Origin: CAVVSQ01 sp963848825
Lineage (GTDB): Bacteria; Planctomycetota; Planctomycetia; Gemmatales; Gemmataceae
Assembly (NCBI GenBank): GCA_963848825.1
Contig: CAWKFA010000015.1
Coordinates: forward strand, 930,001-994,000
DNA length: 64,000 nt
Reading direction: 5' to 3'
In this document: positions 18,008 to 27,933 of the stretch, piece by piece
Layout: each line of letters begins with the position of its first letter
Position numbering within the stretch: the first letter of the stretch is position 1
Notes under the pieces: model-generated
Databases searched by the model: none
What the model saw: the letters and a program-made list of their open reading frames with translations, nothing else
What the model was told of the DNA's origin: nothing
Position numbers and translations under genes: made by a program

Positions 18008-20871
18008 TCACTTTGGGCCAGTAACCAGGGGTTGGAGTTGCAGGAAGGTCTGGTCCTGGCGTAGGGACGCCAGGGCCGGGTCGGGAAGTATCTTTTCCCG
18101 CCAAAAAGCTAGGCGCTCCTCGGGAGGTAACATATCCAGGGTCGTTTTAATGATGACGACGGCGCGGAGGCGGCAAGCTTTTGCCAGCGCGCCGCCATCT
18201 TTGACACCTTCATCGCCGGCAGTGCTCGCGCCCGCTTGTGCGAAAATACAGGCAGTGTTGTGCATCATCTCCTGCGTGCCGGGATTCCGGCGCAAGGCTT
18301 CCTCGGCATCGCTCAGGGCCTCGCGGTAGTTCCCCAACATGGCACGTGCCAGGCCACGGCCGATCCAGGCGTCGGCGGCCTCAACATCCAGCTCGATAGC
18401 CAGAGCGAAATCGCGCTGCGCCAGCTTCCAGGCCTCGGAAAAGTAATGGGCCCAGCCCCGGTGTAGATAAAGTTCGCCATCGCGCGGTGCAATCTCCAGG
18501 GCACGTGAATAGTCCTCCGCCGCCTCTGGAAACTTGCCAAGCCGCATCCGCGCCTGGCCGCGCCGACGGAAAATATCCGCTCCTTTGGCGCCCGTACGTA
18601 AGCTTTCGTCAAAAGCCCGCTCCGCCTGTTGCCAATGCCCGAGTCCGAGGAGGGCACGTGCGCGACACCCATGGGCCATCGGCTCGTTCGGTTCCAGACA
18701 CAGCGCCTCGGCGCCGGCCAGAGCCGCCTCGGCGTATTTCTGCTCACGTAACAAGTTGAGGCCGCGCTCGACATGGTAGCCCACCAGAGCCCGCGCCGGC
18801 GGTTGGAGACTCGTTGCCCGGCGCACCTGGTCCTCGGCGGCCGCGAAGTCTTTTGCGCCAGGCGCACTTGCGCCAAATTCAGGTAGGCGTTGTATTGCGA
18901 GGGTCTGAGCGCCTGGGCCGCCCGAAAGTCGGCGGCCGCGGCTTCCAGGTCATTTTGGTGGAAGAAAAGGATGCCGCGCGTCAGCAGCAGCACATAACGC
19001 GCATCCTCGTTCGGATTGAGCTGGAACGCCTTGTGGAAATCCGCCCTGGCGTCCGCCAGCGCATGGAGTCTTTCGTTGGCGAAACTACGAAACAGGTAAG
19101 TCCAGACGAAGTTCGGTTGTTGCTCGAGACAGGCATCCAGCCGCGCCTTCGCGACGGACCATTCTTTCGCCTTTAAATGGCAGACAGCCAGGAAGAAACG
19201 CGCCCAAAAATGACCAGGCTGCAAGCGGAGCGCACGGCCAAAGGATGCCTTGGCTTCGGCCCACTCGCCGTGGCGGTACTGGTCTTCTCCGAGCAGGAAA
19301 TAATCAAGCGTCCCTGTGACGGCAACGGCACTGGCACGCTCGCTATTTTTGGCTGCCTCGGCGACATTGCCAAGTCGCTCCAAAACGTCGGTGCGCCGGA
19401 CATAATAGGCGCGCGTTTCCAGGCCGAGCCTATGCGCGACTTCCAGGGTGCGCAAGGCCCGCTGTCCAGCTTTCCCGGATGATTCGCCCGGCGGGATTTG
19501 CTGCTGCCGCAGGCTGGCGAGCACGAGCAAAAGCGCGTAACAATCGGTGTCGGCTTCCGCCTTGCGTATCGGCGGCAGTCTCGAAGGGATCGGATCGTCG
19601 CCATCAAGATTGATGCCGGCCAGCGTCAAGGCCTCCTGGGCGGCGGCCTCGGCCTTCCGTGCATTGGCGGCGGCCTCCGTTCCAAGAAACGCTGCACCCT
19701 GGTCAGGCATCAACAGGCCGTAAAAAAATGCATCGTCGCGGTGCTGTACGAAATGCTGATACTGCTCCTCGGCCACGTGGCCCTTCAAATCGTCTGTTAC
19801 ACGAAAGTAAGTCCCGGCTCCCAGCCCCAAACAGGTCACGGCCGCCACGGCGAGAAGGCACGCCGCGACTGCGGGGCGACGCCGCATAAAACGCCAGCCG
19901 CGCTGCCAAAACGGGGCTGGCCGGGCGCGGATCGAATTGCCATCGAGGTAGTTGCGCAAATCATCGGCCAGCGCCGCGGCGCTGGCGTAGCGGTGGGCCG
20001 GTTCCTTTTCCAGGCACTTGAGGCAGATCGTATCCAGGTCGCGTGCGATCGGGCGCCGCAAGCGCCGCGGTGCCACCGGGAGCTGTGTCCGCACCTGCTC
20101 CAGGGTATTGTAAAGGGTGGTGCCACGGAACGGTGCGCGTCCGGTCAGCAGCTCATACAAGACCGCGCCCAGGGAATAAACGTCGGAGGCCGCCCCTATT
20201 TTGCGTGTATCGCCGCCAGCCTGTTCTGGGGGCATGTAATTTGGAGTGCCCAGCAGCGCCTCGGTCCTGGTCAGGCCGGCGTTTTGGTCCAACAATTTGG
20301 CAAGGCCGAAATCGGTAATCTTGGGCGTGCCATCGGCGGCGAGCAATATATTCGTGGGCTTCAAGTCCCGATGCAGAATGCCCTGTTGGTGGGTGTAATG
20401 GATAGCGCGTGCCAGCGTTTCCACGAGCTGGGCGGCTTCACGGTCAGGCAGTCCGGTTCTTGATATTTTCTCATGCAGACTGCCGCCCGCCACGTATTCA
20501 AGGCACAAATAAGGCTGGCCCTCATGCTCGCCAATTTCATGAATTTGCACGATGTTCGGATGTTGCAGGCGAGCGACCGCCTCCGCCTCGACGCGAAAGC
20601 GCAGCCGTACGCCCTCGTCAGCGCCGACAACGATCATCTTGAGGGCGACCGAACGCTTGAGTGCTAGCTGACGAGCCCAGTAGACGATCCCCATCCCGCC
20701 CCGGCCGAGTTCCCCCAGTATTTCGTAGCCTGGAATCTCGGGGCAACGGCGCCGCTTCGCCGCGCCGACGGCCGCGGCCTCAAGCGCCGCAGCTGCCTCC
20801 GAGCCGGGAGAAAGCCGCGTCATGGGGATGTCATCGATCGGCTCGGCCGCGGGCATCATCGAACGACCCAA
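18008..20871 (-). CDS. Serine/threonine protein kinase with TPR repeats (one frame shift)
   Basis: About 954 residues. A PknB-type kinase domain lies at about 48-310 with E-L-G-R-G-G-M-G-I-V-Y, V-A-L-K-M-I, HRDLKPTNILL, D-F-G-L-A-K and GTPNYMPPEQA; all catalytic residues are present. One membrane helix follows near 335-355 (ACLLAVAAVTCLGLGAG), then at least eight tetratricopeptide repeats in the outer part. The frame changes near 18810. Such receptors are abundant in Gemmata relatives; substrates are unknown. Start ATG 20871; ATG 20859 is also possible. No phosphatase gene is adjacent. Confidence 0.93.
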
Positions 20872-20989
20872 TGGGTGTCAAGGAAAGGGTTTCGGCAAGT
20901 ATAGCTCGCGAATTTGAGGAAGGAGTGGCGAGAAATTCGTGCGGTGGTGCAAAAGAAAAGGGTGTCTGCCTCGAAGATCGCGACCTGCG

Positions 20990-21406
20990 CTAGTTCAAAT
21001 CGGGCATTTCGCGTTGATAAATGAACGCCGCATGAATTGCTTTGATGAGGGCGAGGGCGATGAGCAGCTTCAGGACGATGCCGCTCGTTAAACCCGCTGG
21101 TTTGAGAATGAACATGGCGGCTTGAAAGATGAGATAGAGCAAGAGGCAAAAGACCGTGATCGGAACGGGGAACCCTTTGAGAATTATCCCCAAGACGATG
21201 AAGCCGGCGCCAATGGCGACAGCGACTGCCGCCCGGAGTTGTTCGTAGCGTACCTCCCTGTCGACCTGGGTGGGGGAGAAATTCAGGTGTTTCTCGTTGA
21301 TTTCCTCTTCCACCAGGCGGCGGGCGGTTGGGAAGCGCAGGCCGTAGATGAGCACCAGGAGGATGCCGCCCAGGGCCAGCCACACACGTACTTTATTCAG
21401 CGGCAA
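20990..21406 (-). CDS. Small uncharacterised membrane protein
   Basis: 138 residues in one frame. A signal-anchor helix (V-W-L-A-L-G-G-I-L-L-V-L-I-Y-G) at about 8-23 is followed by a polar stretch of 35 residues (EEEINEKHLNFSPTQVDREV), then three closely spaced helices and a short tail. I recognise no family. It lies between the kinase gene and a lipoprotein gene on the same strand but with long gaps, so it may have its own promoter. Confidence 0.6.
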   Translation of the reverse strand: MPLNKVRVWLALGGILLVLIYGLRFPTARRLVEEEINEKHLNFSPTQVDREVRYEQLRAAVAVAIGAGFIVLGIILKGFPVPITVFCLLLYLIFQAAMFILKPAGLTSGIVLKLLIALALIKAIHAAFIYQREMPDLN

Positions 21407-21785
21407 CTTCCAGAACGTCTGCCGCGATTTGGCAGAATCTCGTCGATTTGTTCCGGCCCCGACCGTTCAGCAGGAGGTTGCCGCGTCATGAAGATGACCC
21501 CGCAAAAACTTGCCTGGTAACTTGGCCTGATGGTACCTGGGGCCGATCGCTTTCGCAAGTCAACGTCACTAGCTGGCAACATCACCGGCCACGCTCATGG
21601 AGGCGTGTTGGCCGGGAGCGGAGCGAAGGGCAGAGGCGAGCCGAGCTGGACCGCGTTGTCCAGCGGCGCCGGCTGCCAGTGGGATACGTTGGCCGTATTG
21701 ACGTTGTTCGAGCGCGTGGTATGTCCGGCGGGAATGGCAAAGGGATCGACTGCCTGGGTCGGAATGGGGCAGTCAAGCGGACCAT
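21407..21785. other. Stretch that may hold the frame-shifted C-terminus of the lipoprotein gene
   Basis: The annotated lipoprotein stops at 21786. Directly after it, in another minus-strand frame, an open stretch continues to TGA at 21595-21597 with Pro/Asn-rich sequence (F-A-I-P-A-G-H-T-T-R-S-N-N-V). Given the error rate here, this may be its true end. From 21407 to 21594 I see nothing. Confidence 0.35.
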
Positions 21786-22415
21786 CTAACCGGCGCAGGC
21801 GCCAGGTACGAGGTGCACCCTCACGTCCTTGTCGGCCTCGTAAATCCGGCCATCGGCCGTGACGAGGCGGGCGACAATGCGCAGGTTTTCGGTCTGGGGG
21901 AAGTTCTTCCAGGGGAGAATCAAATTGTAACCGGTGCTCAGCAGGCCCTGGCGCCAGCTTTGCCGTAGCTTGTCGGCATCGACGCTCCAGGAGGAGAAGG
22001 GTGTTTTCAAGCCCTGCGCATTGATTTCCACCGCGAGCACGTAAACGCACCCGGGCGCTTTGATGATGTGATCGTCGGAATCGTGCGGTTCGAGAAAGAT
22101 CTGCAGCGCTTCGTCGCCGGGAATGCCATCGTTATCGACGCCGCCAGTGCCGCGGCCCAGTGTGATACGCTTTAAGCCAAACGTTTGCGCTGCTTGCTCC
22201 GGGGTGATTGGAGCGCCCTTACGTAAGGCTTCGATCTCGCGTTGCTGAGCCTCGGTACGATGATCGGCGCGGCCGAGCTCGTCAAGGGCCTCGCGATATT
22301 GCTTGTCGCGCTCACGCAATTCGTTTTCGACGAGGTCGTTGCGCTTGCAACCCAGAGGAGCAATACACAGGCCCAGAAGACCAAGCAACAACGGAAGTCG
22401 GCAACCTGCCTGCAT
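21786..22415 (-). CDS. Uncharacterised lipoprotein with coiled coil
   Basis: 209 residues. The signal peptide ends in a lipobox (I-A-P-L-G-C) with Cys near residue 23, so it is probably lipid-anchored. Residues 28-65 form a predicted coiled coil (NELRERDKQYREALDELGRA). The rest is a soluble domain with G-R-G-T-G-G-V-D-N-D-G-I-P-G-D-E, which could be a calcium-binding loop or part of a beta-sandwich. I know no named family. It may be longer at the C-terminus, because an open frame continues to 21595. It follows clpP on the same strand after a 54-base gap. Confidence 0.65.
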   Translation of the reverse strand: MQAGCRLPLLLGLLGLCIAPLGCKRNDLVENELRERDKQYREALDELGRADHRTEAQQREIEALRKGAPITPEQAAQTFGLKRITLGRGTGGVDNDGIPGDEALQIFLEPHDSDDHIIKAPGCVYVLAVEINAQGLKTPFSSWSVDADKLRQSWRQGLLSTGYNLILPWKNFPQTENLRIVARLVTADGRIYEADKDVRVHLVPGACAG

Positions 22416-22469
22416 GTTCCTTGGGCCCCTTCCTTGGGTGTGCCAAATTCGCTGCTGCGCACCAGCCGG

Positions 22470-23078
22470 TCATGTCAACGGAGCCGGCGGCGTGACCGGC
22501 AGGCGTGAAAGCACGTTGTCGATCAGGCCGTATTCCTGGGCCTCCACCGCGGACATGAAATTGTCCCGGTCCGTATCTTTTTCAACCTTCTCAAGCGTCT
22601 GGCCCGTGTGCTTGAGCATGATTTCATTGAGCATCTTCTTGAGACGTTGAAATTCCTTGAGACGAATCAGAATCTCAGTCGTCGTCCCTTCCATGCCGGC
22701 CAGGGGTTGATGAATCATGATGCGAGCATGGGGCAGGGCGTTCCGTTTGCCCTTGGCTCCGGCGGTGAGCAGCACGGCCCCCATGCTGGCGGCCTGGCCA
22801 ATGCAGTACGTCGCCACATCGCAGCTTACGTATTGCATGGTGTCATAGATACTCAGCCCAGCCGTCACAGACCCACCTGGCGAATTAATGTACAGGTGGA
22901 TATCGGCCTTCGCATCGTCGAACTGCAAAAACAACATCTGCGCGACGATCAAGTTGGCGGTGACGTCATCTACGGCACCCTGCATAAAGATAATGCGGTC
23001 CTTGAGGAGCCGGCTGTAAATATCGAAGACGCGCTCTTCGCGACCGCTGCGCTCAACTACGTAGGGTACAAGGGGCAT
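22470..23078 (-). CDS. clpP: ATP-dependent Clp protease proteolytic subunit
   Basis: 202 residues, the standard ClpP length. It assembles into a tetradecamer that degrades proteins fed by ClpX or ClpA/C. The catalytic triad is intact: Ser in GQAASMGAVLL near residue 97, His in RIMIHQP near 122 and Asp in KDTDRDNFMS near 171. The handle region and oligomer contacts (Y-I-N-S-P-G-G-S-V-T-A-G) match standard ClpP. It is the last of tig-clpP-clpP on this strand, 132 bases after the other clpP. No clpX follows within the window, unlike the usual tig-clpP-clpX order. Confidence 0.96.
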   Translation of the reverse strand: MPLVPYVVERSGREERVFDIYSRLLKDRIIFMQGAVDDVTANLIVAQMLFLQFDDAKADIHLYINSPGGSVTAGLSIYDTMQYVSCDVATYCIGQAASMGAVLLTAGAKGKRNALPHARIMIHQPLAGMEGTTTEILIRLKEFQRLKKMLNEIMLKHTGQTLEKVEKDTDRDNFMSAVEAQEYGLIDNVLSRLPVTPPAPLT

Positions 23079-23210
23079 AGTCGTTGACTCCGCGAAAAAC
23101 CCGGCCCCTCATGGAAGGATCGGCAGCCGGGGAGGTGGAATATAAGGGATTTTCCGATTTTTACGGTTTGATAATTGAGTCACGTGGCGTTTTGGCCCGC
23201 TACGTGAAGG

Positions 23211-23930
23211 TCATTTCTTTTCTTCGGAGATTTTCTGAATCACGTCATCGACCAAACCGAAGGCTTTCGCCTCATTGGCATCGAAGTAGCGATCCCGATC
23301 CGTTTCCTTGGCGATACGCTCGACTGGTTGGCCCGTGTGAAAGGCCAGGATTTCGTTCAGGCGCTGGCGTTCTTTTTCGATCTCGGTCGCCTGGATCTCA
23401 ATGTCGGAGACCTGGCCGCCCACTTGCCCCCAGGGCTGATGAATCATCACCTTGGAATTGGGGAGCGCGTAGCGTTTGCCCTTGCCGCCGGCCGCCAATA
23501 TGACCGCGGCGCCGCTCGCGGCAATACCCATGCAATAGGTGGCGATGGGGCATTCCAGAAACTGCATCGTATCGTAGATGGCCAGGGTAGCGGAAACCGA
23601 GCCGCCCGGGCAGTTGATGTAAAAGCTGATTTCCTGGACTTTGTTCTCGTACTGGAGAAAAAGCAGCTTTTGAATGGTAATGTTGGCCAGATAATCGGTA
23701 ATGGCTGCCTGGCCGCCGGTCTCCGGCGAACTGCCCAGGAAAACGATGCGGTTTTCCAGAAGTAAATCACCCAGCGTCATCTGCCGCTGGCGGGCATAGT
23801 CGCGATAGCGCTGAATTTGAGGGTCGAAAGGCTGCGCGCCTTTTTGGTGAAACATGTGAAGCGGTCCCTCCTGGAAAAACAACCCACGGTCCGTGGACCC
23901 TGGCCCATGCGGATTACTTGGTGAAGTCAT
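23211..23930 (-). CDS. Second ClpP-family proteolytic subunit with N-terminal extension
   Basis: 239 residues. The core holds Y-I-N-C-P-G-G-S-V-S-A, the catalytic Ser in G-I-A-A-S-G-A-A-V, His in KVMIHQP and Asp in E-T-D-R-D-R-Y-F-D. The residue after the catalytic Ser is Gly rather than the Met found in most ClpPs, and about 50 extra residues (polar, Gln/Arg-rich) precede the core. It is probably active but distinct from the neighbour and may form a mixed ring, as ClpP1/ClpP2 do in some bacteria. It follows tig after 66 bases. Confidence 0.9.
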   Translation of the reverse strand: MTSPSNPHGPGSTDRGLFFQEGPLHMFHQKGAQPFDPQIQRYRDYARQRQMTLGDLLLENRIVFLGSSPETGGQAAITDYLANITIQKLLFLQYENKVQEISFYINCPGGSVSATLAIYDTMQFLECPIATYCMGIAASGAAVILAAGGKGKRYALPNSKVMIHQPWGQVGGQVSDIEIQATEIEKERQRLNEILAFHTGQPVERIAKETDRDRYFDANEAKAFGLVDDVIQKISEEKK

Positions 23931-23996
23931 TACATTGTATAAAGTGGGTCAAGGCCCGCTACCAGGGCCCGCGGCGCTACCGGCAGCGTTAACTGC

Positions 23997-25550
23997 TCAG
24001 GCATCGCCAGGCTTTTCGTCGTCGTGCTTCTCAGCCTTCTCGGCCTTTTCAGCAGAATTCTCTTCGGGCGGAGCCTCGGTTGGGTCCTTGAGCGTGCCTT
24101 CGACGGCCTGCTGTTCCACGGAGGACAGGGTGTTTTCCTGTTTCATGGCGATGTCTTCGTAGACGGCGCTATTGAGGATAAGGTCCAGCGCCTTCCGCTC
24201 CATCAATTGAGCGGCGAGGGTTTCCATGAGATCTTCGCGCTCAAGCTGGGCACGCACCTTACGCGGCGATTCGTCCGTCTGGTCGGCCAGGCGGTCGATC
24301 TCCAGGCTGATTTCGTCGTCGTCCACCTCGATCTTTTCGACCTCGGCCACCTTTTGCAGCACAAAATGTTCTTTGAGGGACATGGCCGTGCTTTGCAAGA
24401 CGTCGCGCTGAAGAATGCGTTCGCGGGCCTGGATTTCCTCTTCGGACAGGCCGGCTTCCTGCATTTCCATGACGCGGCGGGCCAGGGCTTTACGCGCCTG
24501 CCGGATGAGAAGGTCTTGCGGCAACTCCCACGTGGAGGCGGAAGTTATGTGCGTAAGGACCTGTTCGCGGGCCGATTGCCGTTGATTGAACTCCAGGCGG
24601 CGCTCCAGCATGACGCGTACCTGCTCCTTGAATTGCTCGACGTTTTGCACGCCAAACCTCTCCAGGAACTCGGGCGTCAACTCGGGCAGGCGCATCTTCT
24701 TGACGTCCTTGACGTCCAGGATGGCCTTGACCGTCTGGCCACGCAATTTTTCAATCGCCACCGCGTCGGTCATATCAATGTCGAGCACTTTCTTGTCGCC
24801 AGGATTGGCGCCAACCGTTTGCTCGCCAAACTTGTGGGCCACGCCGTCGCGGAAAGTCACGGTATCTTCGATGCGAATCGTGATTTCCTTCGAAGTGCCA
24901 ATCACCTCGACGCCATAGTTCGTGGTCATATCGACGATCAGATAGTCGCCGATTTCCGCATTGCCTTCGGGTTTGGGAATTAGCTGGCCGAAGCGGGACA
25001 GGATGCGGTTTTCTTCCTTCTCGACATCGGCGTCCGTGAAGGTTTGGACCGGTCGGGTGAGCTTGAGTCCCTTGTAGTTGGGCAGGTCGAACTGGGGACG
25101 TACCTCGACATGGAACTCATAGATGAAGTCGCCATGCTCGGGGATGTCGAGCTTGTCCGGATTGAGGTCGGGCGGGCTGAGGGGCGCGATGTCGAAGTCG
25201 TCCGCAAGCTGTTCGAGACTCGCGAGCAGAATTTGGGCGCGAACCTGTTCTTCGACGTCTTTCTTATACTTACGAACCACGATGGTGCGCGGAGCTTTGC
25301 CGGGCCGAAAGCCGGGGACGTTGGAATCCCCCATGAGTTCGCGGTATTTTACGTCAAAGCGCTTGTCGACGTCCGCGCGCGCGATCGTGACCTTGATGTG
25401 TTTCCGGCAGGGGCCAGCGTCGGAGATATCAACCGTCTGGCTGATAGGGTCTTCTTTTTGGTCGTCCCCCTCAGCAACGGCCGTGCCGGCCTCTTCAACA
25501 ACGGCCATGCCGACTTCCTTGTCCTGGGTGGGATCGGTCTCATCGGTCAT
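23997..25550 (-). CDS. tig: Trigger factor, ribosome-associated chaperone and prolyl isomerase
   Basis: 517 residues, longer than the usual 430-450. The ribosome-binding domain contains the signature G-F-R-P-G-K-A-P near residue 92, preceded by a 45-residue acidic extension. The FKBP-like isomerase domain follows at about 200-290, and the helical chaperone arms run to about 480. The C-terminus is a charged tail of Glu, Lys and Ala. ATG 25550 (MTDETDPTQ) is the start; the longer frame runs antisense through the tRNA gene and is not coding. It is grouped with two clpP genes, the common tig-clpP arrangement. Confidence 0.95.
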   Translation of the reverse strand: MTDETDPTQDKEVGMAVVEEAGTAVAEGDDQKEDPISQTVDISDAGPCRKHIKVTIARADVDKRFDVKYRELMGDSNVPGFRPGKAPRTIVVRKYKKDVEEQVRAQILLASLEQLADDFDIAPLSPPDLNPDKLDIPEHGDFIYEFHVEVRPQFDLPNYKGLKLTRPVQTFTDADVEKEENRILSRFGQLIPKPEGNAEIGDYLIVDMTTNYGVEVIGTSKEITIRIEDTVTFRDGVAHKFGEQTVGANPGDKKVLDIDMTDAVAIEKLRGQTVKAILDVKDVKKMRLPELTPEFLERFGVQNVEQFKEQVRVMLERRLEFNQRQSAREQVLTHITSASTWELPQDLLIRQARKALARRVMEMQEAGLSEEEIQARERILQRDVLQSTAMSLKEHFVLQKVAEVEKIEVDDDEISLEIDRLADQTDESPRKVRAQLEREDLMETLAAQLMERKALDLILNSAVYEDIAMKQENTLSSVEQQAVEGTLKDPTEAPPEENSAEKAEKAEKHDDEKPGDA

Positions 25551-25567
25551 GGCAATTGTCCTTTGAA

Positions 25568-25640
<73 letters not shown>

Positions 25641-25689
25641 GTTCATCCATCATTTTCGGGAAAAGAACCGGCGACTCAAGGTTTTCTCA

Positions 25690-25717
25690 ATTATAAAACC
25701 AGCGGAGGGGGATTCAA
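25690..25717 (-). promoter_or_regulatory. Sigma-70-type promoter for tRNA-Gly and probably tig
   Basis: On the minus strand TTGAAT (25712-25717) and a perfect TATAAT (25690-25695) are spaced by 16 bases. The tRNA begins about 44 bases downstream of the expected start site. The tig gene follows with no other obvious promoter in between. Confidence 0.7.
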
Positions 25718-25797
25718 GGGTAAATGTCCGTGAAATGACGCTTGCCCTCCAAACGAATATCTAATTATGACGGGCAGGTCATGAACAAAAGGACGGC

Positions 25798-27893
25798 ATG
25801 ATGGACCAACCTCGATCAGGAATGCCGGTCGCCGCCGTTTCTTCGGCGCCTCCGTCCCGCGAATATTATTGGCTTTGGGTGTTGTGTCTTTTGGGCCTGG
25901 ATTATTTCAGCACTCTGGCATACCAGCCCTCAATTACCGTGGAAGTGGCCGGCCTGCTTGGTCCTCTCGCGACGGCAGTCGTGGTGCTGGTGACCCTCGC
26001 CGGCGCGCTGCCGGTCTATTGTTACCTCGCCGGCAGGTCGCCGCGCGGCGACGGCTCCATCGGCATGATGGAGCGGCTCATCAGCGGCTGGAAGGGCAAG
26101 ACGCTGGTTCTCATTCTGCTAGGGTTCGCGGCCACCGACTTCACCATGCTGAAAACGATTTCGCTGGCCGACGCGGCGCAGCACCTGATCCGGAGCGACG
26201 ATGCGCAGTGGCAGCAAAGACTCAAGGAGTTGACGGAGACGTTGCGCGAGCAAACTTTGCCCCTGAGTCCACGCCTGAGCGCGCTCTTCAACGATCAGTT
26301 AACCGTCACGCTGCTGCTGGGCGTCATTGGTACGTTCTTCTGGTTCATTCTGCGCAAGGGCTTTAGCCGCAATGTGCTGATCTTGGCGGTGCCGCTCGTC
26401 GGGGCGTATTTGCTGCTCAACGGGCTGATCCTGGGCGGCGGCCTCTATTGTCTGGGCGACCACCCGCACCTCGTGGACAACTGGTTCGCGCAGGTCGAGG
26501 CGGGCGCCTGGCAAATAGACAAACCTTTTTGGGTCGGTAACGACTGGCTGAGCGTGGCCCTTTTGAGCCTGCTCATCTTGCCCAACCTGGCGCTGGGTTT
26601 ATCGGGGTTCGAATTGAGCATGATCATCATGCCTCAGGTCCGCGGCAAGCCAGGCGAAAATCCGCCGCGAACGCGCATTCGCAATACGCGCAAGGTCTTG
26701 ATCGTGGCCGCCCTTATCATGGCCGTGTACCTGTTGGCCTCGTCGCTTGTCGCGACCCTGTTGATTCCCGTCGAGGAATTACACGGCAGCGGCAAGGCGG
26801 TCAATCGCGCACTGGCTTATTTGGCCCATGGCGGTCACCTGACCGTCGGCCAGGAGCCGATCCTGCCCTGGTGCGGCAACCTTTTTGGCACTCTTTATGA
26901 CGCCGTCACCGTGCTCATGTTGTGCCTGGCGGGCACGAGCGTCATGACCGCGCTCGCCGTGCTCTTGCCGCAGTTTCTGCTGCGCTTCGGCATGGAGCTC
27001 AAACGGGCCAGCCGCTGGGGTGTGATGCTGATGGTGTTCGCGGCCGTCAACTTGATAGTAACTATTTATTTTCAGGCCAGCGTATCGGCCCAGCGCAACG
27101 CCTATGCGAGTGGGGTGCTGGTGCTCATGTCCAGCGCCGCCGTGGCCACGCTCCTGGATAAAAGGAATGTCCGGCGCAAAAAAAGGGTGAGCGGCGCGGG
27201 CGGCTGCTGCGCTGGCTGGGTGTCGGCTACTTCACGGGCGTGGCGGCCGTATTCGTCCTAACGACGCTGGCTGTGGCCGGGCATTCGGGTAGCGGCCTGA
27301 TGATCGCGGGTTGCTTTATTCTCGCGCTCCTGAGCATGTCCGTCGTATCGCGCGCCTTTCGGGCGGATGAGCTGCGCACCGTCGGTTTTGAGTTCAAGGA
27401 CGCCACCTCGCGGTTCCTCTGGGACAGTTTGCGGATTGCGGATTTTCCCGTTATGGTGCCGCATCGGCCCGGCCACCGTGAGCGCGAGCTGAAGGAAGAG
27501 CAGATTCGCACGCATCACCAGCTGGCACCTGATGCCGACATCGTATTTCTTGAAGTCGAGACGGACGACCCCAGCAACTTCTATCAAAACTTGCTCGTGG
27601 AGGTGCTTCGCGAGGACCGGCGCGTGGTGATCAAGCTCACGCGCTGCGTGTCGGTTGCCCATGCCATCGCGGCGGTGGCGCTGGAAATGTCTCGGGAGAG
27701 CAAACCGCCCGGGCTGCATTTTGGTTGGTCGGAGATGGACCTCTTGACCTCCAGTTGGAGTTATTTTGCGTTTGGCGCAGGCAACGTGCCCTGGAAAGTC
27801 CGCGAATTGATCCAGAGGAACGAGCCCGATCCCGATGCCGGCCCAGGGTTATCGTCGGCTGAGTTGCAACGTGCCGCCCCTGGCGTACAATGA
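25798..27893 (+). CDS. APC-superfamily transporter with a soluble C-terminal domain (one frame shift)
   Basis: About 698 residues. The N-terminal 470 residues hold about 11-12 membrane helices; the first follows REYYWLWVLCLLGLDYFSTL, as in amino-acid/polyamine/cation (APC) transporters. The C-terminal 200 residues are soluble, with A-D-I-V-F-L-E-V-E and V-A-L-E-M-S-R-E-S-K, a domain I do not recognise. The frame changes near 27200-27240. ATG 25798 follows AAAAGGACGG. It lies upstream of a second, larger APC transporter on the same strand after a 40-base gap, so the two are likely co-transcribed. The substrate cannot be read from sequence. Confidence 0.82.
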
Positions 27894-27933
27894 CGACCAT
27901 CCTGAATTGACCTGTCGACCCCTGGGAAATCGA

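Noticed and set aside
19498..20463. 321-codon plus-strand frame opposite the kinase gene
   Set aside because: Antisense to a kinase domain with intact motifs; no motif of its own.
24024..24983. 319-codon plus-strand frame opposite tig
   Set aside because: Antisense to trigger factor; the Phe/Leu/Gly-rich product is the mirror of Glu/Lys-rich coding.
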